Shown here one piece after another: positions 24,780-33,418 of a stretch of DNA of 64,000 nucleotides (the first letter of the stretch is position 1; each line of letters opens with the position of its first letter). Position numbers and translations under genes: made by a program. Origin of the DNA: DATCYX01 sp963714425 (GTDB taxonomy: Bacteria > Chloroflexota > Anaerolineae > Anaerolineales > UBA4823); NCBI GenBank assembly GCA_963714425.1, contig CAVQOI010000003.1, positions 1-64,000 on the forward strand. Reading direction: 5' to 3'. The notes below the pieces were generated by a model. It did no database searches. It saw only the letters and a list, made by a program, of their open reading frames with translations, and was not told where the DNA came from.

Positions 24780-27289
24780 TTGGCCGGCATGGAGCGTTTT
24801 ACACAGCGGGCGCGCCGCGTGCTCAGCCTGGCTCACCAGGAAGCAGAGCGAATGCGCCATAATTACATCGGTACCGAGCATTTGCTCCTGGGTCTTATTC
24901 GCGAAGAAGGCGGGGTTGCTGGACGCGTACTGCGTGAGCTGGGCTTGGAGCCCGAGCGTGTGCAAGAAATTGTGGAAAGATTAACCGGCACAGGACAATC
25001 TCGCGGGGGAAAGCTGGACCTGGCCCCCGGTACGCAGCAAGTACTGGAATATGCCGTAGACGAAGCCCGCCGGATGGGTCACCACTATATTGGTACAGAG
25101 CACCTCCTGCTTGGGTTGGTTCGCTATGGCGAGGGTGTGGCGATGGATGTCTTGCGCAAGCTGGGTGTGACACCCGAGCAGATCCGCCGCCAGACACGCC
25201 GCGTGCTCCAGGAGAGCACAGCCACGCGCCGCACCAGCGTGGGTGAGACACAGAAACCTGCCAAGAGCGAGGGGCAAAAACCTAAGACTCCTATGGTGGA
25301 TCAGCTTGCCACCGACCTGACCAGCCTTGCCGAAGAAGAGAAGCTAGACCCGGTCATCGGGCGGCAGATGGAGATCGAGCGCGTTATCCAGATCCTGGCG
25401 CGGCGCACCAAGAACAACCCGGCCCTGATAGGGGAGCCAGGTGTGGGCAAGACCGCAATCGTCGAAGGACTGGCGCAACGCATCACCGAAGCCGATGTCC
25501 CGGTTCCGCTTCTAAATAAGCGTGTCTTACAACTGGATGTTGGATCGCTGGTCGCTGGCACCATGTACCGCGGCCAGTTCGAAGAGCGCCTCAAGCGCGT
25601 TATCGAGGAGCTGAAGTCTTCCGGCGCCATCCTGTTCATCGACGAGGTGCACATGCTGGTCGGCGCTGGCGCAGCCGGTTCATCGGTGGATGCCGCTAAT
25701 ATCCTGAAACCTGCCCTGTCACGCGGCGAGCTTCAGGTGATCGGCGCTACCACATTGGATGAGTACCGCAAGCACATCGAGAGCGACGCAGCACTCGAGC
25801 GCCGCTTCCAGCCGATCATGGTCGAGGAGCCTTCCGAAGAAGAGACAATCGAGATTCTGCGCGGCATCCGCGGCGCCTACGAGGAGCATCACCGCCTGAC
25901 TATCTCCGACGAAGCTCTCGACGCTGCCGTTCATCTCTCAGCCCGTTACGTCACAGAACGCTTCCTGCCCGATAAAGCCATCGACTTGATCGATGAATTT
26001 TCCTCCCGCGTGCGCATGTACAAGAGCGAGGCTGCGCAGACTGCCAAAGAGATAACTAAAGAGCTGCGCGAGCTGCGCGCCAACCATGCCATGGCGCTGG
26101 AAGATAGCCGTTTCGACGATGCTCAGGATTACCTGGAGCGCCAGGAAGTGATCGAGCGCCAGCTGGAGCGCATGCGCACTGTTTGGGACCGCTCGAACAG
26201 CCCGGTGGTCTCGGCAGAAGATATTGCCGAGGTGGTCTCCATGTGGACGGGTGTGCCGGTCATGCAGATCGCCCAGGAAGAATTGCAGCGCCTGCTGGAT
26301 ATGGAAAATGAGATGAGCGGGCATATCGTTGGGCAGGGCGAGGCGATCCAGGCGATCGCCAAGGCTGTCCGCCGAGCGCGCGCCGGGTTGAAAGACCCGC
26401 GCCGACCCATTGGCTCGTTCATTTTCTTAGGACCCACCGGTGTGGGCAAGACCGAGCTGACCAAGGCTATGGCTCGCTTCCTGTTTGGTAGCGAAGATGC
26501 TCTGATCCAGCTCGACATGTCTGAGTTTATGGAGCGCCACACGGTCAGCCGGCTGGTGGGCGCGCCTCCCGGATACGTGGGCTACGAAGAGGCCGGGCAG
26601 CTCACCGAAGCGCTGCGCCGCGGCCTTACTCGATCGTGGTGTTCGATGAGATCGAGAAAGCCCATCCCGACGCGCACAACATGCTGCTGCAGATCATGGA
26701 GGAAGGGCACCTTTCCGATGCTAAAGGGCACAAGGTGGACTTCCGCAATGCCATCATCGTGATGACCTCCAACATCGGCGCCGAGATGATTAAGCGCCAG
26801 GGCGGCTTCGGTTTTGAGATGAAGCGCTCAAAGGAGCTGGACGAGAAGCTTACCTATGAGGACATGCGCAAAAAGCTGCTGGATGCGCTCAAGCGTGTCT
26901 TCCGCCCAGAGTTCATCAACCGCCTGGATTCGGTGATCGTATTCCGCTCGCTGAACAAGGAAGATATCCAGAAGATCGTGGAGCTGGAGTTGGCGAAGGT
27001 CTCGCTGCGCCTGGTGGAGCATGATTTGACTTTGAGTGCCACCGCCGGAGCGTTAGGGATACTGGCAGAGCTGGGGTATGACCCGGATATGGGCGCCCGC
27101 CCGCTGCGCAGGGTTATCCAGCAAAAGGTCGAGGACCCGCTCTCCGATGGGCTGCTCTCAGGCGATTTCCAGGATGGCGACGCCATCCGTATCGTCGTCG
27201 ATGGCGACGATGTCAAGCTCAAGCGCACCAAGCGCAAAAAGAAAGTAGTAGCTGCTCCTCCGCCCGAAGAGGAATTGGCGGCGGCTTAA
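24780..27289 (+). CDS. clpC: ATP-dependent Clp protease ATP-binding subunit ClpC, one apparent frameshift
   Basis: ClpC is the HSP100 unfoldase that feeds proteins to ClpP. A TTG at 24780, 7 bases after AGGAGG, gives MAGMERFTQRARRVLSLAHQ; the ATG at 24789 is the alternative. Domains: two Clp-N repeats (1-150), AAA-1 with GEPGVGKT at about 218, UVR-containing middle domain, AAA-2 with GPTGVGKT at about 551, and the ClpB_D2 C-terminal domain. Near 26623 the frame breaks: LTEALRRG should continue RRPYSVVVFDEIEKAHP. A single C is missing in CGCCGCGGCC. Restoring it gives 836 residues, the normal ClpC length. Since clpC is rarely lost, a sequencing error is the likely cause. The gene is followed by a 12-bp hairpin. 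Confidence 0.93.
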
Positions 27290-27296
27290 GAACTCC

Positions 27297-27324
27297 ATCC
27301 CCCCTTCCCTTAGGAAGGGGGGAT
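27297..27324 (+). terminator. Hairpin after clpC, CCCCCCTTCC type
   Basis: ATCCCCCCTTCC, loop CTTA, GGAAGGGGGGAT, then TTGATTTA. It can serve as the clpC terminator but lacks a strong T-run and belongs to the dispersed CCCCCTTCCC repeat family. Confidence 0.5.
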
Positions 27325-27400
27325 TTGATTTATAATCCTCGCACTCCGCACCTGAAACATGGAACTTGGAACCTAGCACCTGGTACTTTATAATATCGAC

Positions 27401-28811
27401 ATGCCCAAAACACACACCCAATTCGTCTGCCAGCAATGCGGTCGCATCACCCCGCAGTACATGGGACGCTGCCCGCAATGCAGCTCGTGGAATAGTATGG
27501 TCGAGGAGGTGGTGTCTGCGCCCGCCCCCTCCAAACGCCGCCCTGCCCTGGCTGGCCTGGGAGGGCGCTCCTCCCCGCAGCGTCTTTCTGAGGTCAGCGG
27601 CGACGCCGACGAGCGCCTGCCGCTGTCCATTGGCGAGTTTGCCCGCGTGCTGGGCGGCGGGGTGGTGCCCGGCTCGATCGTGCTCATCGGCGGCGACCCG
27701 GGCATCGGCAAGTCCACCCTGCTGCTGCAGGTAGCCCTGGAGAGCGCCCATGATAGCCGCGTGCTGTACGTTTCGGGGGAGGAGTCTGAGCGGCAGATCA
27801 AGATGCGCGCTGCGCGCCTTCTCAAGGACACGGAAGACCGCTCTTTCCCCGACGATCTCTTCCTGGTCACTGAGACCGACCTGGCCGCCATCCTGGGGCA
27901 CGTCAGCGAGCTGCAGCCTGCGCTGCTGGTGGTCGATTTCGATCCAGACCACCTCTCTTTCCGAGCTGGAGTCGTCGGCGGGCTCGGTTTCGCAGGTGCG
28001 TGAGTGCGCCTCACGCTTGCGCGAGCTGGCCAAGTCCTCGGGCATTGCCATCTTTCTCATCGGGCACGTAACGAAGGAGGGGACCATCGCCGGGCCGCGC
28101 GTCCTGGAGCACATCGTGGATACCGTGCTGTACCTGGAGGGCGACCGCTTCCAATCCTACCGGCTGTTGCGCTCGGTCAAGAACCGCTTTGGGGCCACCT
28201 CCGAGGTGGGCGTGTTCGAGATGAGCGAGCGCGGTATGGCTGAGGTGCCCAATCCTTCGGAGGCTTTCCTGGCGGAGCGCTTGGTCAACGCCCCCGGCTC
28301 AGCGATTGCTGTGACCATGGAGGGCACGTGCCCGCTGCTGGTGGAAATCCAGGGGCTTACCAGCCCAACATCCTTTGGCAATCCGCGCCGCACGCCCAAC
28401 GGCATCGACTTCAACCGCCTGCTGCTGGTGGCGGCGGTGCTCACCCGCCGCATGGGCATACGCCTGGGCGAGCAGGATGTGTTTATCAATGTGGTGGGCG
28501 GTTTGCAGGTGGACGAGCCCGCCGCCGACCTGGCGGTTGCAGCCGCCATCACCTCCTCGGCGCGTAATATCGCCGTGCGCGCCGACACGGTGCTGATCGG
28601 CGAGGTGGGTCTCTCCGGCGAGCTGCGCATGGTGGGGCACATGCCGGCGCGCCTGCGCGAGGCCGCCAACCTGGGCTTCAAGACAGCCGTGGTGCCGCGC
28701 AGGATGCGCCAGGGCGAGCCCTGGCCCTCAGGCTTGCAGGTGCTGGAAGCGCGCTCGCTCAAGCAGGCGCTGGAGATGGCGTTTTTGGGGGGGGAAGAGA
28801 GTGGGGAGTAG
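27401..28811 (+). CDS. radA: DNA repair protein RadA, one apparent frameshift
   Basis: RadA (Sms) is a RecA-like helicase that promotes branch migration during recombination. Domains: N-terminal zinc finger CQQC...CPQC, RecA core with GGDPGIGKST at about 97, KNRFGATSEVGVFEM (the RadA-specific KNRFG motif), and a C-terminal Lon-protease-like domain (DFNRLLLVAAVLTRR, DVFINVVGGLQV, DLAVAAAITSS). At 27937-27939 one T too many (GATTTCGATCC) changes VVDSIQTTSLSELESS into a frame that stops at 28003; the rest continues in the +1 frame. Removing it restores about 469 residues. As with clpC, an error in the sequence is more likely than loss. Confidence 0.92.
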
Positions 28812-28837
28812 TAATTTGCTTTATCAGAAATAAGGGT

Positions 28838-29095
28838 ATGAAAGAAGAATATGACTCTACCCAAGGCAAACGTGGGCCGATAGAACCCAGCCCGATGGGC
28901 AAAACTCGCATTACCATCCGCCTGGATAATGATCTCCTGGATTCGTTTCGGAATGAGGTTGATCTCATGGGCGGTGGGAATTACCAGACCTTGATTAATG
29001 ACGCTCTTCGGGAGTACGTCCACCAGCATAAAGAGCCGTTGGAAGAGATCCTCCGCCGGATAGTGCGTGAGGAGCGCGGTCAATACAGTAAATAA
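28838..29095 (+). CDS. Ribbon-helix-helix protein, BrnA/CopG antitoxin-like
   Basis: The 85-residue product has TRITIRLDNDLLDSFRNEV, then GGGNYQTLINDALREYVHQ and a charged tail. 'R..IRLD.dlL..F......GGGNYQTLIN.ALREY' is the BrnA/CopG antitoxin pattern (DNA-binding ribbon-helix-helix). No toxin gene (BrnT/RelE-like) is visible upstream, where radA ends 26 bases earlier, or in the 190 bases downstream. It is therefore an orphan antitoxin or a simple repressor. Confidence 0.7.
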   Translation: MKEEYDSTQGKRGPIEPSPMGKTRITIRLDNDLLDSFRNEVDLMGGGNYQTLINDALREYVHQHKEPLEEILRRIVREERGQYSK

Positions 29096-29287
29096 TTTGC
29101 CCAGAAGTTATGTTTAATGGATGATCCGGCCGCGGTTTATTCCATGTACCCGCTATCGACTGCGGGGAACTGTAGCATGAGACGGATGTGAAAGGAGTCC
29201 GCGTCTGCTAATGCTTGGCAGGGTTAATTTGTTTAATCTCGACTGAAGCGAGCGAATATTACGGATACATGAATGAAGGGATGACCA

Positions 29288-30031
29288 ATGCAATTATCTG
29301 CGCAAGCCTGGATGGAAATTTCGTTCAACATAGCTTATCTGCTCGCGATATGGGGGCTGGTTGCCGCTATGCAGCTCCGCAACCGCCAGCTTGGAACGCG
29401 CCAGCGCCGGCTCAGGGCGATGTTTATCGCCGCGTTTGCTCTGCTGGCGTTGGGTGACACCGGGCACGTGGGCTTTCGCGTGCTCGCCTACTTTCAGGGG
29501 GCTTCGCTTTCTGCCAACCTGGCTGGGGACGGGCTTGGACTGGTTGGTCTGGGCGCCCTGGCGACTGCCGTCACGGTGACCTTCTTTTACGCGATCATGC
29601 TCCTGATCTGGCAGCAGCGCTTTAGCAGACCCCTGGGCTGGCTGGGATGGTTGCTCATCCTCTCAGCTGTGCTGCGGCTGGCGCTGATGCTCTTCCCCGA
29701 AAATCAATGGAATAACACCATCCCGCCACAGCCCTGGTCGCTGTACCGCAACCTGCCGCTGGTGATCCAGGGGTTGGGAGTAGCTTATCTCATCCTGCGC
29801 GACGCAAGGTCGAGCGGCGACCATGCGTTCCAATGGATCGGCATGATGGTCCTGGTTTCTTTTGCCTTCTACCTGCCTGTGATCCTGTGGGTACAGCGCC
29901 TGCCGGCTATCGGCATGTTGATGATCCCAAAGACCCTGGCATATGTCGCCATTGCGGTGATCGCATACCGCAACCTCTTTCTCGCCCCACAGCGACCTGG
30001 CATCGCAGCGCCTGTTCAATCTGAGATCTGA
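29288..30031 (+). CDS. Conserved multi-pass membrane protein, unknown function
   Basis: A 247-residue protein with about seven hydrophobic segments (for example SFNIAYLLAIWGLVAAMQL, FIAAFALLALGDTGHVGFRV, TFFYAIMLLIW, GWLGWLLILSAVLRLAL). The GDTGHVGFRV and NLPLVIQGLGVAYLI segments look conserved, but I do not recognise a named family. The next gene starts 27 bases downstream in the same direction. The bases 29096-29287 hold nothing I can name. Confidence 0.7.
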   Translation: MQLSAQAWMEISFNIAYLLAIWGLVAAMQLRNRQLGTRQRRLRAMFIAAFALLALGDTGHVGFRVLAYFQGASLSANLAGDGLGLVGLGALATAVTVTFFYAIMLLIWQQRFSRPLGWLGWLLILSAVLRLALMLFPENQWNNTIPPQPWSLYRNLPLVIQGLGVAYLILRDARSSGDHAFQWIGMMVLVSFAFYLPVILWVQRLPAIGMLMIPKTLAYVAIAVIAYRNLFLAPQRPGIAAPVQSEI

Positions 30032-30058
30032 TCGAGCGTAAAGCGGATTGTCGATCGA

Positions 30059-30976
30059 ATGTCCCTGGATATTGTTACCGGCTCCTTCGGCTACATCGGG
30101 CGGGCCATCACACGCCAATTGCTGGATTCCGGCAGGCAGGTGCGCACCGTCACCGCCCATCCGGGCAAGCCCAGCCCTTTTGGCGACAGGGTCGATGCAC
30201 ACCTCTTCAACTTCGATAAGCCAGAGCGGCTGGTTGCTTCCTTGCAAGGCGCAGAGACGCTCTACAATACCTACTGGATCCGCTTCCCGTACGGCGGGGC
30301 GACCTTCGAGGGCGCTGTCCAGAACACGAAGATATTGTTCGACTGCGCCCGGCGCGCCGGGGTGCGCAAGATTGTGCACATCAGCGTCACCCAGGCCTCC
30401 GAGTCATCCCCATTACCCTATTACCGCGGCAAGGCGCAGCAAGAGCAAGCGCTGATTGAAACAGGCGTCGAGTACGCCATCGTCAGGCCGACGCTGGTCT
30501 TCGGGCAGGGCGATATCCTGGTCAACAACATGGCCTGGCTGCTGCGCCGCTTCCCACTCTTCCCCATCTTCGGCTCGCGGGAGTATACCCTGCAGCCTGT
30601 GCATGTGGATGACGTCGCCGCCCTGGCGATCGCCAGCACTGCAGCCGGAGGACGTCAGGTGCTGGACGCTGCCGGCCCGGAGACATTTACCTTTGAAGCT
30701 TTTATCCGTTTGATGGCGTCTGCCTTGGGAAGCCCCTCCATGCTTGTCCACCTCCCGCCGGGTTTGGGTATCACCCTGGGCAGGCTCATCGGCTTGTTCA
30801 TCGGCGATGTGATCTTGACCCGCGACGAGCTGGAGGGGCTGATGGCGAGCCTTCTGGTCTCATCCGATCCACCTTTAGGAAAGACGCTCTTTTCGGAGTG
30901 GCTGCGCCGGCAGGCAGACAATCTGGGGAAGGAGTACGCTTCGGAGTTGCGCAGGCATTTTCGTTGGAAGCCGTGA
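30059..30976 (+). CDS. NAD(P)-dependent epimerase/NmrA-like Rossmann protein
   Basis: A 305-residue short-chain-type protein of the extended/atypical group. It begins MSLDIVTGSFGYIGRAITRQ (nucleotide-binding GxxGxxG-like), has IVHISVTQAS and PLPYYRGKAQQEQALIETGV (atypical YxxxK: YRGK), then YAIVRPTLVFGQGDILVNNM and a C-terminal substrate part. Related proteins include NDUFA9-like and sugar-epimerase-like enzymes; no substrate is evident. It may share a transcript with the membrane protein just upstream. Confidence 0.8.
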   Translation: MSLDIVTGSFGYIGRAITRQLLDSGRQVRTVTAHPGKPSPFGDRVDAHLFNFDKPERLVASLQGAETLYNTYWIRFPYGGATFEGAVQNTKILFDCARRAGVRKIVHISVTQASESSPLPYYRGKAQQEQALIETGVEYAIVRPTLVFGQGDILVNNMAWLLRRFPLFPIFGSREYTLQPVHVDDVAALAIASTAAGGRQVLDAAGPETFTFEAFIRLMASALGSPSMLVHLPPGLGITLGRLIGLFIGDVILTRDELEGLMASLLVSSDPPLGKTLFSEWLRRQADNLGKEYASELRRHFRWKP

Positions 30977-31067
30977 TCCGCCAGCACCTGGCGCGTTTGA
31001 CCGAGGAGCAGAAGCCTTCTATAATGAAGACGAACGGGAGGGGTATAGCCGGAAAGGAGATAATCAT

Positions 31068-31370
31068 ATGAGTCCTGATTTAAACAACAGCGGTCCTGAC
31101 AGCAAGCCGGCGAGCATGCTCGGAGCATGGATCGCCATCGGGGCGGGACTGGGGGTTGCCCTGGGAGTTGTCTTCGACAGCATTGCGCTGGGGATCGCCA
31201 TGGGAGTATCCATTGGCGTGGCGATTGGGGCCAGCGTAGATCGCTCCCGCAAGACTGAGGGTGAGCAAATATCCGGGGGAGGACAGCGCCTCCTCTATGT
31301 TGGATTGGGTTTGGGGCTGCTCGTCGGTCTTGTTGTCCTGGTTGCTTTCTTGCTACTGAAGGCAAGTTAA
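31068..31370 (+). CDS. Small glycine-zipper membrane protein
   Basis: A 100-residue protein with glycine-rich helices (GAWIAIGAGLGVALGVVF, ALGIAMGVSIGVAIGASV) and a C-terminal helix (LLYVGLGLGLLVGLVVLVAF). Such GxxxG repeats pack membrane helices tightly. A good AAGGAG ribosome site precedes the ATG. No function can be assigned. Confidence 0.65.
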   Translation: MSPDLNNSGPDSKPASMLGAWIAIGAGLGVALGVVFDSIALGIAMGVSIGVAIGASVDRSRKTEGEQISGGGQRLLYVGLGLGLLVGLVVLVAFLLLKAS

Positions 31371-31396
31371 CACCTTCCGCTGCCAAGGTCTGTCAG

Positions 31397-32224
31397 ATGA
31401 GCGCGATGGCGTCTGCACCTAAAGAAAAAATTCACCTCAAAGCAGAGCAGGAGACCCTGCTCATCACCTTGTATTCCAAGGCAGTAAATGTCCCGGCTGG
31501 GCTCCCCCGTGGCTCCAAAGCCCGCCAGATCCTCGAGCAGCTCGAGTATGATTTCTCTGCCTTGCGCGTCCCGCTGGGGACGCGGCTGACGGTCTGCCTG
31601 CGCGCCATGAAGCTGGATGATATCGCCCGGGACTTTCTGCATGATCTCCCAGATTGTGTGGTGCTCCATCTTGGCTGTGGCCTGGACAACCGCTTCCAGC
31701 GTGTGGACAACGGCCGCGTCGAATGGTACGACCTGGATCTTCCGGACGTCATCGCTCTGCGCCGCCGTTTCTACGAGGAGTGCGAACGCTGCCACATGAT
31801 CGCTTCGTCGGTCACCGATCTTGAGTGGACCCGCTTTGTCTCGGCTCAGGGGCGTCCTGTACTGGTGATCGCCGAGGGGTTACTGATGTACTTGGAAGAG
31901 CCAGATATAAAAGCCTTGCTGCTTAAGCTGCAAGCTGAATACCCGGGATGCTCCCTGGCTTTCGACGCCTACAGCCCGCAGGTGGTGCGGCGCATCTCAG
32001 CGCACCCATCCATCCAGCGCACAGGGGCGACCATCCAGTGGGGGATCGATGACGCCAGACAGATCGAAGCCTGGGGCGAGGGCATTCGCTTGAATGAGGA
32101 GTGGTATTTCGACCAATCCCAGGCCATCGCTCGACTGGCTTTCGGCTACCGCTTGGTGTTTGCCCTCGCTGCTCTCTTCCCAGCCGCCCGCAAAGCGCAC
32201 CGCATTCTGCATTTTAACCTCTAA
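31397..32224 (+). CDS. Leucine carboxyl methyltransferase-family (TcmP-like) O-methyltransferase
   Basis: The 275-residue product has LPDCVVLHLGCGLDNRFQRV (SAM-binding), VEWYDLDLPDVIALRRRF and PVLVIAEGLLMYLEEPDIKA. 'hLGCGLDtR...WydlDlPdvi..R...F' with 'aEGllmYL' is characteristic of the PPM2/LCMT family, which includes TcmP-like polyketide O-methyltransferases. Two nearby genes, a halogenase-like FAD enzyme (33419) and this one, are both typical tailoring enzymes, but no synthase is in the window. Confidence 0.88.
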   Translation: MSAMASAPKEKIHLKAEQETLLITLYSKAVNVPAGLPRGSKARQILEQLEYDFSALRVPLGTRLTVCLRAMKLDDIARDFLHDLPDCVVLHLGCGLDNRFQRVDNGRVEWYDLDLPDVIALRRRFYEECERCHMIASSVTDLEWTRFVSAQGRPVLVIAEGLLMYLEEPDIKALLLKLQAEYPGCSLAFDAYSPQVVRRISAHPSIQRTGATIQWGIDDARQIEAWGEGIRLNEEWYFDQSQAIARLAFGYRLVFALAALFPAARKAHRILHFNL

Positions 32225-32354
32225 GCAATCTCCGCGTCCTGGTGGTCTGGGGGGCGATGGATTTACGTTTGTAACCATTTGTCGGGTCAAGCGTAGACCA
32301 TAGCGGGGCTGACTGATAGATCATACGGGCAATGCATACCTTGAGGAGATGGAT

Positions 32355-33227
32355 ATGAACAAATATCTCGGTTTATTTTTGGCTTTGTTGCTGGGTTTCT
32401 CCATGGCATGCCGCCTGGTCACGGCCCCTTTGGAGTCAGTCGGCGTCCTGCGCGGTTCGGGCGAGATCGTGCGTGAGACCCGCCAGGTTAGCGGGTTCGA
32501 TGAGATCGACGTTTGCTGTGGCATGCAGCTCACCCTCACCCAGGGCGATACAGAGTCTCTCGAGATCGAAGCAGACGACAACCTGCTGCCTGAGATCCTC
32601 TCCTCGGTAACGGCTGACAAGCTGGCCATCCGCTTCAGAGATGAAATCGGCAGTGCGCGATACCTGCCCAGCCAGCCGGTACGATTGCGGATCAGCGCAC
32701 GAGACATCCAGAGCCTGGATATCTCTGGAGGCGGCAGCCTGAGAGCGACAAACATCGAGACTAACAGCCTGAGCATTGGGCTGAGCGGTGGCAGCCGTGC
32801 AGCTCTCGGCCGTGTCGCAGCAAATTCTCTGGATGTGGGTATATCCGGCGGCGGGGAGTTCTCTGCTCAGGTGCTCTCACTCTCCAGCCTCGACCTCGGC
32901 TTGAGCGGTGGGAGTAGAGTCACCATCGACTCGATGACTGCCGATACCCTGTCTCTGGGAGCCAGCGGGGGTGGTAAGTTGACCGTCAACGGCAGCCTCC
33001 GTGAGGAAGACATCAGCTGGAGCGGCGGCGGAAGCTACCTGGCGGGAGACCTGGAGAGCGAAACCGCCTCCATCTCCATGTCAGGTGGCGGGGAAGCCTG
33101 GTTGTGGGTGACCAACTCACTCATAGTAGACCTGAGCGGTGGGGCGCAGGTCGCATATTATGGCAGACCGTTGATCGAGCAGAGCCTTACTGGCGGCAGT
33201 ACCCTGGATAGTCTGGGTGAGCGTTAA
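32355..33227 (+). CDS. Lipoprotein with DUF2807 (GIN) beta-helix domain
   Basis: From the ATG at 32355 (GAGGAG 6 bases upstream; the ATG at 32349 touches that site) the product has 290 residues. Lipobox GFSMAC, then a right-handed beta-helix-like repeat: VSGFDEIDVCCGMQLTLTQG, SLDISGGGSLRA, SIGLSGGSRAALG, DVGISGGGEFSA, DLGLSGGSRVTI and so on, about every 20 residues. This is the DUF2807 'putative auto-transporter adhesin, head GIN' domain. Function unknown; exported and lipid-anchored. Confidence 0.85.
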   Translation: MNKYLGLFLALLLGFSMACRLVTAPLESVGVLRGSGEIVRETRQVSGFDEIDVCCGMQLTLTQGDTESLEIEADDNLLPEILSSVTADKLAIRFRDEIGSARYLPSQPVRLRISARDIQSLDISGGGSLRATNIETNSLSIGLSGGSRAALGRVAANSLDVGISGGGEFSAQVLSLSSLDLGLSGGSRVTIDSMTADTLSLGASGGGKLTVNGSLREEDISWSGGGSYLAGDLESETASISMSGGGEAWLWVTNSLIVDLSGGAQVAYYGRPLIEQSLTGGSTLDSLGER

Positions 33228-33240
33228 GAAATTTGGGTTA

Positions 33241-33262
33241 GGTGGACGGCAACGCCGCCTAC
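33241..33262 (-). repeat. Possible REP-type hairpin (GTAG head on minus strand)
   Basis: On the minus strand GTAGGCGGC, GTT, GCCGTCCACC forms an imperfect hairpin with a GTAG head, like the REPs at 8633, 9181 and 43004. It lies directly after the DUF2807 lipoprotein gene. Confidence 0.4.
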
Positions 33263-33347
33263 CTATCTAGGACTATAGTCCTCATTGACGTTTCGTGGGG
33301 GAATGTAATACAATTGCAACTATTCTATAATGATCTAAATTATCTGA

Positions 33348-33372
33348 ATTCTCCCCTCGGGGCAGAATTCTG
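33348..33372. promoter_or_regulatory. Inverted repeat upstream of the halogenase-like gene
   Basis: GAATTCTCCCC and GGGGCAGAATTC form an interrupted palindrome about 45 bases before the gene at 33419. It may be an operator or a terminator of the upstream unit; there is no T-run, so an operator is a little more likely. Confidence 0.35.
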
Positions 33373-33418
33373 ATTTGGATTTAGACATCGCAAACATCAT
33401 CACAGGAGCAGCCCCTTT

